A DNA stretch of 59,095 bases. It comes from an uncultured Dorea sp. Its GTDB lineage: Bacteria > Bacillota > Clostridia > Lachnospirales > Lachnospiraceae. The stretch spans positions 1-59,095 of the forward strand of contig CAJTQA010000017.1 in NCBI GenBank assembly GCA_910578455.1. The letters run 5' to 3'. The translations under genes were made by a program, and so were the position numbers. Under the pieces are notes generated by a model. It saw nothing but the letters and a program-made list of their open reading frames with translations, made no database searches and was not told the origin of the DNA. This document shows, piece after piece, positions 17,891-27,708 of this stretch (positions within the stretch are counted from its first letter, which is position 1; each line of letters opens with the position of its first letter).

Positions 17891-18645
17891 AATATTTCTT
17901 CCTCCACAATAACTTCATCCAAATTTTTAAAATTATTGTCCAACGATTTATATGTCTGATATATATTTATCTTAAATAATTCATGTAATCTCTTAACCAT
18001 ACCTTCATCATCATTTGAATACCAGATGGGATGAGTTAAAATATGTAATGCTGGAAATTGCTTTTTACTTACAATTTCCTCAACATTTTCTCGCCAATGC
18101 ATTCTAGAATCTGATACATATTTGAATTTTTCGTTGCAAAATTTTTTGCCATAACTATTAATAAGCTCAGGAAACTTCATATCAGCATTCAAAACAATTT
18201 TCGATGGTCTATGCATCGATACTGTTTTTATTTTATAACCTATCACCTCGCTCAAAATGCTGGCTTCATTTTTTACGGCAAATTCAATTTCTTTAATTCT
18301 TTCATCATCATCCTTACAGTCTTCCAATTGTTTTTTGTATCTTTGCTCGTCAAAATGAATTCCTATTTCATGTCCCATACTTAGTATATTAGAAATAGAT
18401 TTCAAATTCCTTTCAGAAAATACATTATAAAAATCTGAAGTAAGTAGGACATAATATGTGCTCTTAATCATTTCATGCATTTCTAATTCAGCAAATTTTT
18501 CAGCCACTTGCAAATTCATATCTACATCATGTCTCAAAATACATGGTCTTTCAAAATCTTCATAGTCTTCATAATTAGCTAACTCATAACCATTTTTTTT
18601 TATTAAATAAATTAATTTTTTATAACTGTCAAAGGAAAATTGCAT
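17869..18645 (-). CDS. Polysaccharide deacetylase-like protein
   Basis: About 258 residues. The motif LRHDVDMN near residue 39 matches the RHDVD form of distant carbohydrate esterase 4 proteins (WalW-like), and SMGHEIGIHFDE near residue 110 matches the zinc-ligand HxxxH-type motif. No signal peptide, so cytoplasmic. GGAGG lies seven bases before the ATG at 18645; the longer frame would start at TTG. In the operon it sits between the thiolase and the LpxD-like gene, suggesting that it prepares a free amine for acylation, for instance by removing an acetyl group (inference). It could also act on another amide or ester. Confidence 0.65.
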   Translation of the reverse strand: MQFSFDSYKKLIYLIKKNGYELANYEDYEDFERPCILRHDVDMNLQVAEKFAELEMHEMIKSTYYVLLTSDFYNVFSERNLKSISNILSMGHEIGIHFDEQRYKKQLEDCKDDDERIKEIEFAVKNEASILSEVIGYKIKTVSMHRPSKIVLNADMKFPELINSYGKKFCNEKFKYVSDSRMHWRENVEEIVSKKQFPALHILTHPIWYSNDDEGMVKRLHELFKINIYQTYKSLDNNFKNLDEVIVEEEILCKLQQF

Positions 18646-18693
18646 AACCAAACCTCCAAAAACTACATAGAATAAACGATAAATAATATTATT

Positions 18694-19962
18694 CTAATCA
18701 CGTCCCACGATAAAAACATAATTAGTTGTAGCCGTTCCGCCAATATTAAGCATCATTCCATTTCTAGGCAATCTGGTTTCATCCAATAAAACCTGATAAT
18801 TCCCAGCCTTTCCACTAACCTGTTTGAAGATATCTAAAAACATACGGCAACCACTGGCCCCAACCGGATGTCCGCACCCAATTAAACCTCCGCTGGGATT
18901 TATCGGTTTATCTCCATAAAAAGCGATTCGTCCATTTTCTATTGCCTCATATTCATGTCCTGGTTTAGTAATACCAAAAGAAGAAATCGCAACATATTCT
19001 GATGAGGTGAAACAATCATGAGTTTCAAAAACATCAATATCTTCAACAGACAAATTAGAACGTCTATAAGCATCCAAAACTGCCTGCCTTGTCCATGGAA
19101 GAATATATTCATTTTCAGCACTCTCTGTTATCTTACTATCAAAAAGCATTGGTGCAGTTCTGTGCCCGTAACCTTTTACAATCGGTATATCCGTCACATC
19201 AAGTCCTATTTCCTTTACTAACTTTTCACTAGCCAAAAATACAACAGCGGCACCATCTGTCACTTGCGAACAATCAGATATAGATAATCTCTCACCTATC
19301 AAACTGTTTGTCTCTGTATCCCTGTGGCATGCCTGCTCATAATCCATAAACCATTTTCTTGTTTGAGCTTTGGGATTTCTTTTTGCATTTTCATAATTAA
19401 TCTCAGATATTTTAGCTAAAGAGTTCATATATCTTGTTTCATCAAGTCTATATTTCTTTATCGTCTCACCCGCAAGTTTTCCAAATAGTTTAGGAAAAGG
19501 AAACGAAACATCTTTCCCTTCTTTTTCGTAATACGCAGCCCGTCCGAGAATATCTCCGCATACTTTTGAATCCACGGTTTTCATTAATTCCCATCCGACA
19601 ACCATTGCCAAGTCATAATCACCCGTTTTTATCTTTGTAATAGCAGCATCCAACGCAACCGAACTACTTGCACATGCTGCCTCATATCGTGCAGATGGCA
19701 CTCCGTAAAATGCAGGACTAACTTCTGTTAGCAACGCACCCAAATGTCCTTGATTAATATAATTCTCCGCAATAAAATTTCCTACGAAACAGGCAACTCT
19801 ATTTTCTGAATTCAACTTTCTAATATCTGCATAACTAACGTGTATCTCATCCAATGCATCCTGAATAACTTCCGAAAGAAGTGCTATCACATTTTTGCCT
19901 TCTTTCGTCCAATTTCTCTCAAAATCCGTTTGAGCTCCGCCTAAAACATATACCTTATCCAT
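18694..19962 (-). CDS. Thiolase-family protein, SCP2-like
   Basis: About 422 residues with the full thiolase fold. The nucleophile Cys lies in YEAACASSSVALDAA (Cys97), HDCF occurs at 315-318 and NPSGGLIGCGHPVGASG at 355-371. HDCF instead of the classical NEAF places it with SCP2/sterol-carrier-type thiolases. Thiolases condense two acyl-CoA molecules or cleave 3-ketoacyl-CoA. It is transcribed right after a 3-hydroxyacyl-CoA dehydrogenase inside a polysaccharide operon and before a deacetylase-like and an LpxD-like gene. The likely local role is making a 3-ketoacyl-CoA for a 3-hydroxyacyl sugar substituent (inference). Confidence 0.85.
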   Translation of the reverse strand: MDKVYVLGGAQTDFERNWTKEGKNVIALLSEVIQDALDEIHVSYADIRKLNSENRVACFVGNFIAENYINQGHLGALLTEVSPAFYGVPSARYEAACASSSVALDAAITKIKTGDYDLAMVVGWELMKTVDSKVCGDILGRAAYYEKEGKDVSFPFPKLFGKLAGETIKKYRLDETRYMNSLAKISEINYENAKRNPKAQTRKWFMDYEQACHRDTETNSLIGERLSISDCSQVTDGAAVVFLASEKLVKEIGLDVTDIPIVKGYGHRTAPMLFDSKITESAENEYILPWTRQAVLDAYRRSNLSVEDIDVFETHDCFTSSEYVAISSFGITKPGHEYEAIENGRIAFYGDKPINPSGGLIGCGHPVGASGCRMFLDIFKQVSGKAGNYQVLLDETRLPRNGMMLNIGGTATTNYVFIVGRD

Positions 19963-19980
19963 CTTTCCTCCCAGTTCTTA

Positions 19981-21309
19981 TTATTTTTTTGCCCGCAAAA
20001 ACCTTCTATAGTCATAATTAGATTTTTCAATTCTTCTGGATAAATGATTCCAATCAATCTGATCTATCATATTCTTCCTTAACCGCTCTCTACATAGTCC
20101 CAGAAAACTTTCAACACCACCAAAGGCTTCTAATAACGCAAGCGGCGGACACCAATTAAACCCAGTTGCCATTACATCATCTGCTGCATGAATATCATAC
20201 CCGACCAATTCTGTAGCTACCAATGAATAGACGATATACTTTAAAAGAAACTCACAACATATTTCTGCTTCAATAGATCTATTTTTTGTCAATACATCAA
20301 AAGCTTTTCCATAATTTCCTACTTTTAAATCTCCAATCATCTCTTCAACAAACGGGAAAATATATTTTATCGTTTCCCTATATTCCCCATGTTCGATATC
20401 ATATACTTGACGTATCTTAAATCCACTATCATGAATAATTGTTCTATATAACCCTTCTTTCGTTTTGCGTCCCAGTTTACCACTCTTAACCAACCCATTT
20501 ACAAACTCTGGCAAGACAAATGTATCATGTGCACAATCACTTGTGTTTTCATATAAATTATCCACAATAGCTTTATGCACATCTAAACCTACAAAATTTG
20601 CAGTAACTAATGGTGACATAGCCCGGCCAGTAAAGGGGCCTAAAATAGCATCAATATAATCAATCCCTCCATTGAACTTATATTTTTCTGCATACTGTAA
20701 CGCTTCATTAATAAACTGAAATCCAATTCTGTTTCCTAAAAATGCAGGAGAATCCTTCACTTCAACTACCGTTCGCCTAAGAATCGTTGTCGCATATTCT
20801 TTAAGAGATTCAAATGAACTCCTGTCTGTATATTCGGTGGGAACTAATTCACAAAGTGTCATATTATACGGTGGATTAAAAAAATGCATTCCTACAATAT
20901 TAGAACGTTTTTTTTCAGGATATAACTCTGCAAGTTTTGTAATAGAAAGTCCTGATGTTCCAGAACAAATATATTTTCTGGCATCATTTTTATCGGCTTT
21001 TCTCAAAACATCAGAAATTTTTGTATGAATATCTATTTTAACATCCCAATCTTCTTTACACGCCTCAAATATTAATTCCGATTTATTAACACATTCCTCC
21101 AATTCATCAAAATCAACAGGAATCATTTTATTAACAATACTTTCAGCTCGCACAGAATGATATGCCTTATTTTTAGATAAAATTGATTTTTGCTTGGTTC
21201 TGCTAACAAGATATACCTCTGCATTACCAAACGAAGCAAATATCGCCGCAATATTCTGTCCCATGGTTCCATTAGCACCAATAACAGTCACTTTATCAAT
21301 TTTTTGCAT
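19981..21309 (-). CDS. 3-hydroxyacyl-CoA dehydrogenase
   Basis: About 442 residues. The N-terminal NAD-binding motif is VIGANGTMGQNIAAIFA and the catalytic His sits in MHFFNPPYNMTLCELVP near residue 142, followed by the conserved DSPAFLGNRIGFQF. The C-terminal half carries two 3HCDH C-terminal-like regions, giving a longer protein than the 280-residue clostridial Hbd. ATG at 21309 has GGAGG six to seven bases upstream; the frame is open to 21333 inside the dehydrogenase gene before it. Reduces 3-ketoacyl-CoA to 3-hydroxyacyl-CoA, presumably with the thiolase next door. No hydratase or acyl-CoA dehydrogenase is nearby, so a complete beta-oxidation role is unlikely. Confidence 0.88.
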   Translation of the reverse strand: MQKIDKVTVIGANGTMGQNIAAIFASFGNAEVYLVSRTKQKSILSKNKAYHSVRAESIVNKMIPVDFDELEECVNKSELIFEACKEDWDVKIDIHTKISDVLRKADKNDARKYICSGTSGLSITKLAELYPEKKRSNIVGMHFFNPPYNMTLCELVPTEYTDRSSFESLKEYATTILRRTVVEVKDSPAFLGNRIGFQFINEALQYAEKYKFNGGIDYIDAILGPFTGRAMSPLVTANFVGLDVHKAIVDNLYENTSDCAHDTFVLPEFVNGLVKSGKLGRKTKEGLYRTIIHDSGFKIRQVYDIEHGEYRETIKYIFPFVEEMIGDLKVGNYGKAFDVLTKNRSIEAEICCEFLLKYIVYSLVATELVGYDIHAADDVMATGFNWCPPLALLEAFGGVESFLGLCRERLRKNMIDQIDWNHLSRRIEKSNYDYRRFLRAKK

Positions 21310-21322
21310 AAACTTCCTCCAA

Positions 21323-22642
21323 TTACAATACATCTATATTATCTCTATTTATAATATTTTTCATTACATTTTTTGTATCAAAAATTGCTTTTGCACTCTT
21401 TTGTATCATATCATAATCAATATTCGTATGTGCTGCTGTTATAACAATCAAGTCATAAGATGAAATTATTTTCGAATTAATTTCCTTAATTCCTTCTTTT
21501 ACAACCCCGTTTTCACGATACACTGGAATGTATGGATCAAAATATTCCACATTAGTTCCTTCCTCCTCCAGTTCCTCTATCACCCTAAGAGCCGGACTCT
21601 CCCTATAATCATCAATATCCTGCTTATATGCCACTCCTAGCACAAGTACTTTAGAACCATACAACGATTTTTTAAAACGGTTAAGAATTTTTCCGGCACG
21701 CTCTACGCAATATTCTGGCATCTTGTCATTAATCATCATAGATGCCTCAATCATAGATGTATGGAATCCATACTCTCTTGCTTTCCATGACAGATAATAC
21801 GGGTCAAGTGGAATACAATGTCCTCCAAGGCCCGGCCCCGGATAAAATGCCTGAAAACCATATGGTTTCGTCTTAGCTGCATCCACAACTTCCCACAAAT
21901 TAATATTCATCTTATGGCACAGAATCGCCAATTCATTAATCAGGCCAATATTAATATTCCGGTAAGTATTTTCGAGAATCTTTTCCATCTCTGCAATCGC
22001 CGGAGACGATACCTCATGTATATCACTGTCAAGCACAGCACGGTACATAGCTGCGATTACTTCTGTAGCATCCTTTCCAATAGCACCTACTACTTTCGGC
22101 GTATTTTTAGTCTTAAACACTGCGTTGCCCGGGTCTACACGTTCCGGAGAGAATCCCAGATAGAAATCTTCCCCGCATTTTAATCCGGAACCTTCTTCCA
22201 AAAGAGGTTTGATCAGCTCCTCTGTTGTTCCCGGATAAGTTGTAGACTCCAGAACTACCATCGTATCCTTTGTAAGATATTTTGATATCTCAATGGTAGA
22301 ATTCTTTACATAACTGATATCCGGCTGCTGATGCTTATCCAAAGGGGTAGGAACACAGATTGCTATAAAATCCACATCCCTTATAAAACTGAAATCTGTC
22401 GTAGCAGATAACATTCCGCTATCTACAAGCACTTTTAAATCATCATCAATCACATCTCCAATATAATTATGACCCTCATTAACAAGTTTTACTTTTTCAT
22501 CCTGAACATCAAAACCTGTTGTTTTAAAACCTGCCTTAGCCTTTTCAACAGCAAGCGGAAGTCCTACATACCCCAATCCTACAACGCCTACTCTGATTTC
22601 TTTCGATTGGATTTTTTGCATTAATTTTTCTTTCATACTCAT
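21323..22642 (-). CDS. wbpA: UDP-N-acetylglucosamine 6-dehydrogenase, WbpA-like
   Basis: About 439 residues; oxidises C6 of UDP-HexNAc to the uronic acid with NAD. N-terminal motif VGVVGLGYVGLPLAVEKAKAG, catalytic Cys region GPGLGGHCIPLDPYYL near residue 265, and C-terminal UDP-binding domain with VLVLGVAYKQDIDDYRESPAL. These features and length match the WbpA/WecC branch of UDP-sugar dehydrogenases. First step of the diamino-uronic acid route whose other enzymes are at 15311-16960. ATG at 22642 has GAAGGAG upstream. Confidence 0.88.
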   Translation of the reverse strand: MSMKEKLMQKIQSKEIRVGVVGLGYVGLPLAVEKAKAGFKTTGFDVQDEKVKLVNEGHNYIGDVIDDDLKVLVDSGMLSATTDFSFIRDVDFIAICVPTPLDKHQQPDISYVKNSTIEISKYLTKDTMVVLESTTYPGTTEELIKPLLEEGSGLKCGEDFYLGFSPERVDPGNAVFKTKNTPKVVGAIGKDATEVIAAMYRAVLDSDIHEVSSPAIAEMEKILENTYRNINIGLINELAILCHKMNINLWEVVDAAKTKPYGFQAFYPGPGLGGHCIPLDPYYLSWKAREYGFHTSMIEASMMINDKMPEYCVERAGKILNRFKKSLYGSKVLVLGVAYKQDIDDYRESPALRVIEELEEEGTNVEYFDPYIPVYRENGVVKEGIKEINSKIISSYDLIVITAAHTNIDYDMIQKSAKAIFDTKNVMKNIINRDNIDVL

Positions 22643-22661
22643 AATATCAGCTCCTTCTCTA

Positions 22662-23903
22662 TCACTCTTCTACACTTTCTAATACTCTTAAAAATCTTTC
22701 ACTCAATGATTTATAATTAAAATAATCCAGTACAGCTTTTTTTCCGCGTTTCCCCATTGCTCTTTGTTCCGCAATATCCATATTTTTAATCTTTTGAATC
22801 GCCTGTATAATATTTTCTACACTGCCTGGATCAACACAAACACCGCAGTTATAATCATTAATATACGAACGTTTCAAGGGCAAAGCACAAATACTGGGTT
22901 TCCCTGCTCTCATGGAATCAAACATTTTATTTAAACATACTCCAAAGCGATATAACGGAGATGGTGTGCCGCAATAAAAAACACAATCGAAGTATTCACA
23001 CAACTTTGGAATTTCCAGTTTCACTACTGGCGGCAAAAAGATTGTATTTTCAATCTTTTCTGCCCTTACTCGGCCCATCAGTCTAGCTTTCTCAGCCCCA
23101 TCTCCAACAAGCACAAACTTTATATTCTTATCAGTGCATGCTTTAGCAGTATCTATCATTACATCCAAAGCATTAGATAACGCATGCCCCCCAAAATACC
23201 CTACGATAAAATCCCCATTATCTTTCAATTGCTGTAATATATCTGCATGTTGGGCTGATAGTTTTTGAGGATTATCCCATTCTTCTTCAACAATCCCATT
23301 AGGAATGCACACAAACTTCCCTTTTTTTAATCCATGCCGTCTCATATATTTCTCAGCATACGGCAACAATGAAACTACTTTATCGGAATGTTTGTAAGCG
23401 CTGTCCTCACCTATCTGCATAGCAACGACAAAGGGATGTTTCCTTGACATTCCACCAATCTCATATAAAGTTGACGGCCACATATCATGAACTTCATGGA
23501 TAAGTCTTATTTTCTTTCTCGACACTCTTCTGATCTTCTGCCCTACAAACGTATCAAGGGGATACGTAGAAGAGGTAATCACTGCATCCGGCTTAAACTT
23601 CTTCGTGATCTTCTTCGCATTTATCCACAATTTCCCAACAAACTGAGCCATAGTTATCGCACGCTTGGCGCCATTACCTTCATATTGGATCGTCTTGATC
23701 CAATGATAATGGATGCCGTCAATGACTTCTTCCTGAAAATCGTGTTTTACTTTCGGATTCACCCGCCGCAGATGCGAATATGAGGCAGCAAATATATCTA
23801 CCCTGTGCCCCTTTTTCACCCATTCCCTTGCAAAATAGTACGGCCTGAACTCCATCCCCATCTCCGGGGAACCCGCATAATGATTGATCAATACAATGTT
23901 CAT
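22662..23903 (-). CDS. Family 4 glycosyltransferase, WbuB-like
   Basis: About 413 residues, GT-B fold. The start LINHYAGSPEMGMEFRPYYF and the segment LIHEVHDMWPSTLYEIGG resemble WbuB-type transferases that add an N-acetylated deoxyamino sugar to the first lipid-linked sugar. The donor-binding half includes GDFIVGYFGGHALSNALD and the block near FGVCLNKMFDSMRAGKPSICAL. It directly follows the priming transferase gene, which fits a second-sugar transferase (inference). Confidence 0.85.
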   Translation of the reverse strand: MNIVLINHYAGSPEMGMEFRPYYFAREWVKKGHRVDIFAASYSHLRRVNPKVKHDFQEEVIDGIHYHWIKTIQYEGNGAKRAITMAQFVGKLWINAKKITKKFKPDAVITSSTYPLDTFVGQKIRRVSRKKIRLIHEVHDMWPSTLYEIGGMSRKHPFVVAMQIGEDSAYKHSDKVVSLLPYAEKYMRRHGLKKGKFVCIPNGIVEEEWDNPQKLSAQHADILQQLKDNGDFIVGYFGGHALSNALDVMIDTAKACTDKNIKFVLVGDGAEKARLMGRVRAEKIENTIFLPPVVKLEIPKLCEYFDCVFYCGTPSPLYRFGVCLNKMFDSMRAGKPSICALPLKRSYINDYNCGVCVDPGSVENIIQAIQKIKNMDIAEQRAMGKRGKKAVLDYFNYKSLSERFLRVLESVEE

Positions 23904-23918
23904 AAATTATCCTCTTAT

Positions 23919-24599
23919 CTATTTTAAAACCGCGATCACCGTAAGCGCCATAGTTGCCAGATCCCTGAATATGCTATATTTTTCCAGCTCTTTCAGATTA
24001 TATTCCATCTTAGCCGGCATGACCTGTTCTATATACACTTTATCTGCATCCTCCGCATCCGCCAGCAATCTGTCCTCATCCTTATATTCAATACTCGTCC
24101 GTGACGTTATCCCCGCCGGCAAAAGCAATGTTGCCAGCATCTTCCGGTCATAACACTTTACATACTTGGGAACTTCCGGCCTTGTTCCGACAAAAGTCAT
24201 ATCTCCCAGAAATACATTAAATAACTGAGGCAATTCATCCAGACGAACCTTACGCAGCAAATTCCCCACCTTCGTAATCCTCGCATCTCCCTGAACGGTC
24301 ACCTGAGTTCCCACCCTGTCCGCATGGTCGACCATCGTGCGGAATTTAAAAATCTTGAATTTCCTTCCATACGCCGTAATCCGTACTTGCCGGTAAAACA
24401 CCGGGCCTTTGGAATCTCTCTTGATCATAACGGCAATCACAAGGAACACCGGCAACAGTCCTGCGATCATCGCTGCTGACAGGCAAAGGTCAAATATTCT
24501 TTTTATCCGCAGCTGGCGTCTTTTCTTATATAAGACATCGTAATAATATCTCACTTCCGGATTCCGCATCTTCGGCGGCAACTTTTCCCATGCTCTCAT
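23919..24599 (-). CDS. Undecaprenyl-phosphate sugar-1-phosphate transferase (priming)
   Basis: Monotopic phosphoglycosyl transferase of the PglC/WcaJ-catalytic-domain type, about 226 residues. One hydrophobic re-entrant helix at residues 35-60 precedes the signature KRDSKGPVFYRQVRI and KIFKFRTMV; LDELPQLFNVFLGDMTFVGTRPEVP follows. It transfers a sugar 1-phosphate, plausibly an N-acetylated diamino sugar, to undecaprenyl phosphate and starts repeat-unit assembly. Gene order with the DegT aminotransferase and PglF-like dehydratase matches bacillosamine-type loci (inference for the substrate). Confidence 0.9.
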   Translation of the reverse strand: MRAWEKLPPKMRNPEVRYYYDVLYKKRRQLRIKRIFDLCLSAAMIAGLLPVFLVIAVMIKRDSKGPVFYRQVRITAYGRKFKIFKFRTMVDHADRVGTQVTVQGDARITKVGNLLRKVRLDELPQLFNVFLGDMTFVGTRPEVPKYVKCYDRKMLATLLLPAGITSRTSIEYKDEDRLLADAEDADKVYIEQVMPAKMEYNLKELEKYSIFRDLATMALTVIAVLK

Positions 24600-24610
24600 A
24601 GCTCTTTCCT

Positions 24611-25801
24611 TTATATAGAATCTCTCAAAGTGTCAATCACATATGCGACTTCCTCATCGGTCAGCCGTGTATGCAAAGGCAACGTGATCTCATTCTCGAA
24701 CATCGCATACGCGTTCGGGAAATCCTTGATATCATAGCCCATATTTTTATATGCAGTAAGCATTGGCAACGGCTTATAATGCACATTCGCAGCCACACCC
24801 TTCTCCGCCATCCTTATGATAATATCATTACATTCCTGACGATTTTTCCCTGTCACACGCATCAAATACAGATGACCGCTGGAAGTAAAGTCCTCTCCGT
24901 AATGCTGTAAAACAGTGACCGGCAACTCTGAAAGCCCCTTATCATACTGTCCGATAATTTCCTTTCTCCTCGCCAGCAATCCCGGATATCTCTTTAACTG
25001 TCCAAGCCCGACAGCCGCCATGATATCCGTCATATTACACTTGTAATACGGGGCAACTATATCGTACTCCCACGCACCAAGCTGGGTTTTCGCCAAAGCA
25101 TCTTTCGACTGTCCGTGCAGAGAGAACAGCATTAACTGCTTGTAGAGCTTTTCACTGTCAATCCCTGCAATCTCATTCCATACAAGCGCGCCGCCCTCTG
25201 CAGTGGTAAGGTTTTTCACTGCGTGGAAAGAAAAACTGGTAAAATCCGCAGCCTGGCCGCAGCGCACTCCATGCCGGACAGCTCCCAACGCATGCGCCCC
25301 GTCTGCAACAATCGCAATTCTTCCTATGCTTTCCTGCAATTTATTGGATGGTTTAAAAATACTCTTTTTTCTTAAAGCAATCTCCTTTATCCTGTCATAA
25401 TCACACATAACACCAGCAATATCTACCGGTATGATCGCTTTCGTATTCTCATTAACAGCGTCTTCTAACTGCTGCATGTCCATCTCATAGGAGTCAGGGG
25501 CAACGTCAACTAATACCACCTTTGCCCCCACATGTGCGATAACGCTGGCAGATGCCGAATATGTGTAAGCAGATGTGATCACCTCGTCTCCTGCCCCGAT
25601 ACCTAGCAGACGCAGCGACATCTCCAGACATGCCGTTGCCGAATTAAGGCATACTGCCCTCTTTACACCGCAGAATTCAGCAATCTGTTTCTCAAACTCC
25701 TTCGTCCTAGGCCCAGTAGTAATCCAACCGCTCCTCAGAGCCTTAACAACCTCTTCAATCTCCTCTTCGCCGATATCCGGCGGGCTAAATGGTATATTCA
25801 T
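24611..25801 (-). CDS. DegT/DnrJ/EryC1 sugar aminotransferase
   Basis: PLP-dependent nucleotide-sugar aminotransferase, about 396 residues. The PLP Lys is in SFSFHAVKNLTTAEGG (Lys196); SGWITTGPRTKEFE near residue 24 and VADGAHALGA near residue 166 are family motifs. Placed between the PglF-like 4,6-dehydratase and the priming transferase, it most likely makes a UDP-4-amino-4,6-dideoxy-GlcNAc (PglE-like). It is the only aminotransferase in the operon, although the WbpA/B/D set also needs one (WbpE), so its real substrate is open. Confidence 0.88.
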   Translation of the reverse strand: MNIPFSPPDIGEEEIEEVVKALRSGWITTGPRTKEFEKQIAEFCGVKRAVCLNSATACLEMSLRLLGIGAGDEVITSAYTYSASASVIAHVGAKVVLVDVAPDSYEMDMQQLEDAVNENTKAIIPVDIAGVMCDYDRIKEIALRKKSIFKPSNKLQESIGRIAIVADGAHALGAVRHGVRCGQAADFTSFSFHAVKNLTTAEGGALVWNEIAGIDSEKLYKQLMLFSLHGQSKDALAKTQLGAWEYDIVAPYYKCNMTDIMAAVGLGQLKRYPGLLARRKEIIGQYDKGLSELPVTVLQHYGEDFTSSGHLYLMRVTGKNRQECNDIIIRMAEKGVAANVHYKPLPMLTAYKNMGYDIKDFPNAYAMFENEITLPLHTRLTDEEVAYVIDTLRDSI

Positions 25802-25809
25802 AATAATGA

Positions 25810-27654
25810 TTACTCCTCTTGATTATTTTTCCTTTTATATGTGGTGCATACTTCCGCTATCGCTTTCTGTATCTCATCCCCATTCGTCTTGCTCAACTGA
25901 ACCAGCTCCTCCAACTGTTCAAAGAAATGCTCCTCATCCATCGCGATGGGATGCCCCACAAATATCTTCTCATTCGCAGTCTTCGTAAGTCCTTCTTCAT
26001 CCATCAAAAGCTCTTCATACAACTTCTCGCCCGGCCTGAGTCCGCTTATCTCGATCAGGATATCCTGATTCGGCTTATACCCTTTCATCCGTATAAGATT
26101 CTCTGCCAGCTCATAGATCTTAACCGGTTTCCCCATATCCAGCACAAAGATTTCCCCGCCCTTTGCAAACAGGCTCGCCTGCAGCACCAGAGATACCGCC
26201 TCCGGTATCGTCATGAAAAACCGGGTGATCTCCTTGTGGGTCACCGTCACCGGCCCGCCCTCTTCAATCTGTTTCAGGAACAGCGGGATCACCGATCCAT
26301 TGCTCCCCAGCACATTCCCGAACCGAACCGCCGCATACCTCGTATACTCTGACTTCTTCGCATAACTCTGGATGATCATCTCACAGATACGCTTTGTAGC
26401 CCCCATTACATTCGTCGGGCGCACCGCCTTATCCGTAGAGATCAGCGTGAAGTTTTCTGCCTTGTAAAGATCAGCCAGTTTCGCCATATTAAATGTTCCA
26501 AGGCAGTTATTCTTGATCGCCTCATTCGGAGAATCCTCCATGAGCGGCACATGCTTATGAGCCGCCGCATGATAGATGATCTGGGGCTTATAATCTTTGA
26601 ACATCTTTTCCAGCCTGTCGTAATCCCTGACCGAGCCGATCAGCGTAATGATCTGCAACTCCGGGTAATGACGCTCCAATTCCATCTGAATCTCGTAAGC
26701 ATTGTTCTCATAGATATCAAATATGATCAATCTGGCAGGATTATACTTTACAATCTGACGGCACAGCTCCGAACCGATTGAGCCGCCTCCACCGGTAACT
26801 AGCACTGTCTTACCTCCCAGAAAAGTGCCGATTCCAGCCTGATTGACCTTCACCGGGTCTCTGCCGAGCAAATCCTCATACCGCACCTCGCGTACCATAT
26901 CAGACAAGGATTCGGTAAATCCTGCAGCAATTGCCGGAAGTATCTTAACTTTTGCATTCGTCTCATGACAAACTTCAAGAATTTCTTTTACCACCTTAGA
27001 TGTAGCTGACGGAATTGCAATGATGATCTCGTCTATCTTATATCTTTTCACTACAGTCGGGATGTCCTCCCTCGTACCGACGATTGGAACATTCCGCAGA
27101 TATTTTCCTTTTTTATTCACATTATCATCTATGATACATATGATCACTCTCGGTCCATGGGTGATACGCTGTGTCTCCTGTATCAGGATAGACGCAGCAG
27201 AACCGCCGCCAATCAGCAGCGTCCTTTTTTTCGATTTATTGTCTGATTTCCCCGGAAATAATTGCTTTTGAATCCGTTTCCCAAAACGGAGGCCTAAGAA
27301 TAATAAAAACAACAATGCCGCATCAAATACATAGAAACTCCTCGGCATCGGTATCTGAAGAAACGTATGGTACAGGACAAATATGGTTTCTATGCAAACC
27401 GTAGCTTTAATAATAGACATACTCTCTTCTATAGACGCATATGTCCACACCCTGTTATACAGCTTAAAAAACCGCATAACCAAGATAGCAATCACCACAT
27501 CCAGCGGAAGGCAGCGTATAGCAGGCTCCAGATATTGTGCCGGTATCGTCTCAAAATTGAACCTTAACGCCAACGCCAATAATGCACTGAATATTACAAT
27601 CAGTGCATCCATTACCCCTATTAAAATCGCTCTTCTCTTTCCGCTTCCTATCAT
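25810..27654 (-). CDS. Membrane-bound UDP-GlcNAc 4,6-dehydratase, PglF/CapD-like
   Basis: About 614 residues. Four transmembrane helices occupy the first 125 residues, then a CoA-binding-like Rossmann domain (TLLIGGGSAASILIQE) and a SDR catalytic domain starting VLVTGGGGSIGSELCRQIV near residue 285. STDKAVRPTNVMGATKR holds the modified active-site region of this class. Converts UDP-GlcNAc to the 4-keto-6-deoxy sugar. First gene of the polysaccharide operon; AAAGG is upstream of the ATG and a promoter candidate lies 55-83 bases upstream. Confidence 0.9.
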   Translation of the reverse strand: MIGSGKRRAILIGVMDALIVIFSALLALALRFNFETIPAQYLEPAIRCLPLDVVIAILVMRFFKLYNRVWTYASIEESMSIIKATVCIETIFVLYHTFLQIPMPRSFYVFDAALLFLLFLGLRFGKRIQKQLFPGKSDNKSKKRTLLIGGGSAASILIQETQRITHGPRVIICIIDDNVNKKGKYLRNVPIVGTREDIPTVVKRYKIDEIIIAIPSATSKVVKEILEVCHETNAKVKILPAIAAGFTESLSDMVREVRYEDLLGRDPVKVNQAGIGTFLGGKTVLVTGGGGSIGSELCRQIVKYNPARLIIFDIYENNAYEIQMELERHYPELQIITLIGSVRDYDRLEKMFKDYKPQIIYHAAAHKHVPLMEDSPNEAIKNNCLGTFNMAKLADLYKAENFTLISTDKAVRPTNVMGATKRICEMIIQSYAKKSEYTRYAAVRFGNVLGSNGSVIPLFLKQIEEGGPVTVTHKEITRFFMTIPEAVSLVLQASLFAKGGEIFVLDMGKPVKIYELAENLIRMKGYKPNQDILIEISGLRPGEKLYEELLMDEEGLTKTANEKIFVGHPIAMDEEHFFEQLEELVQLSKTNGDEIQKAIAEVCTTYKRKNNQEE

Positions 27655-27708
27655 ATGAAAATAAACCTTTCTTTTTTCTTATGTAGTTATTATTGTCATG
27701 CTTAACCT

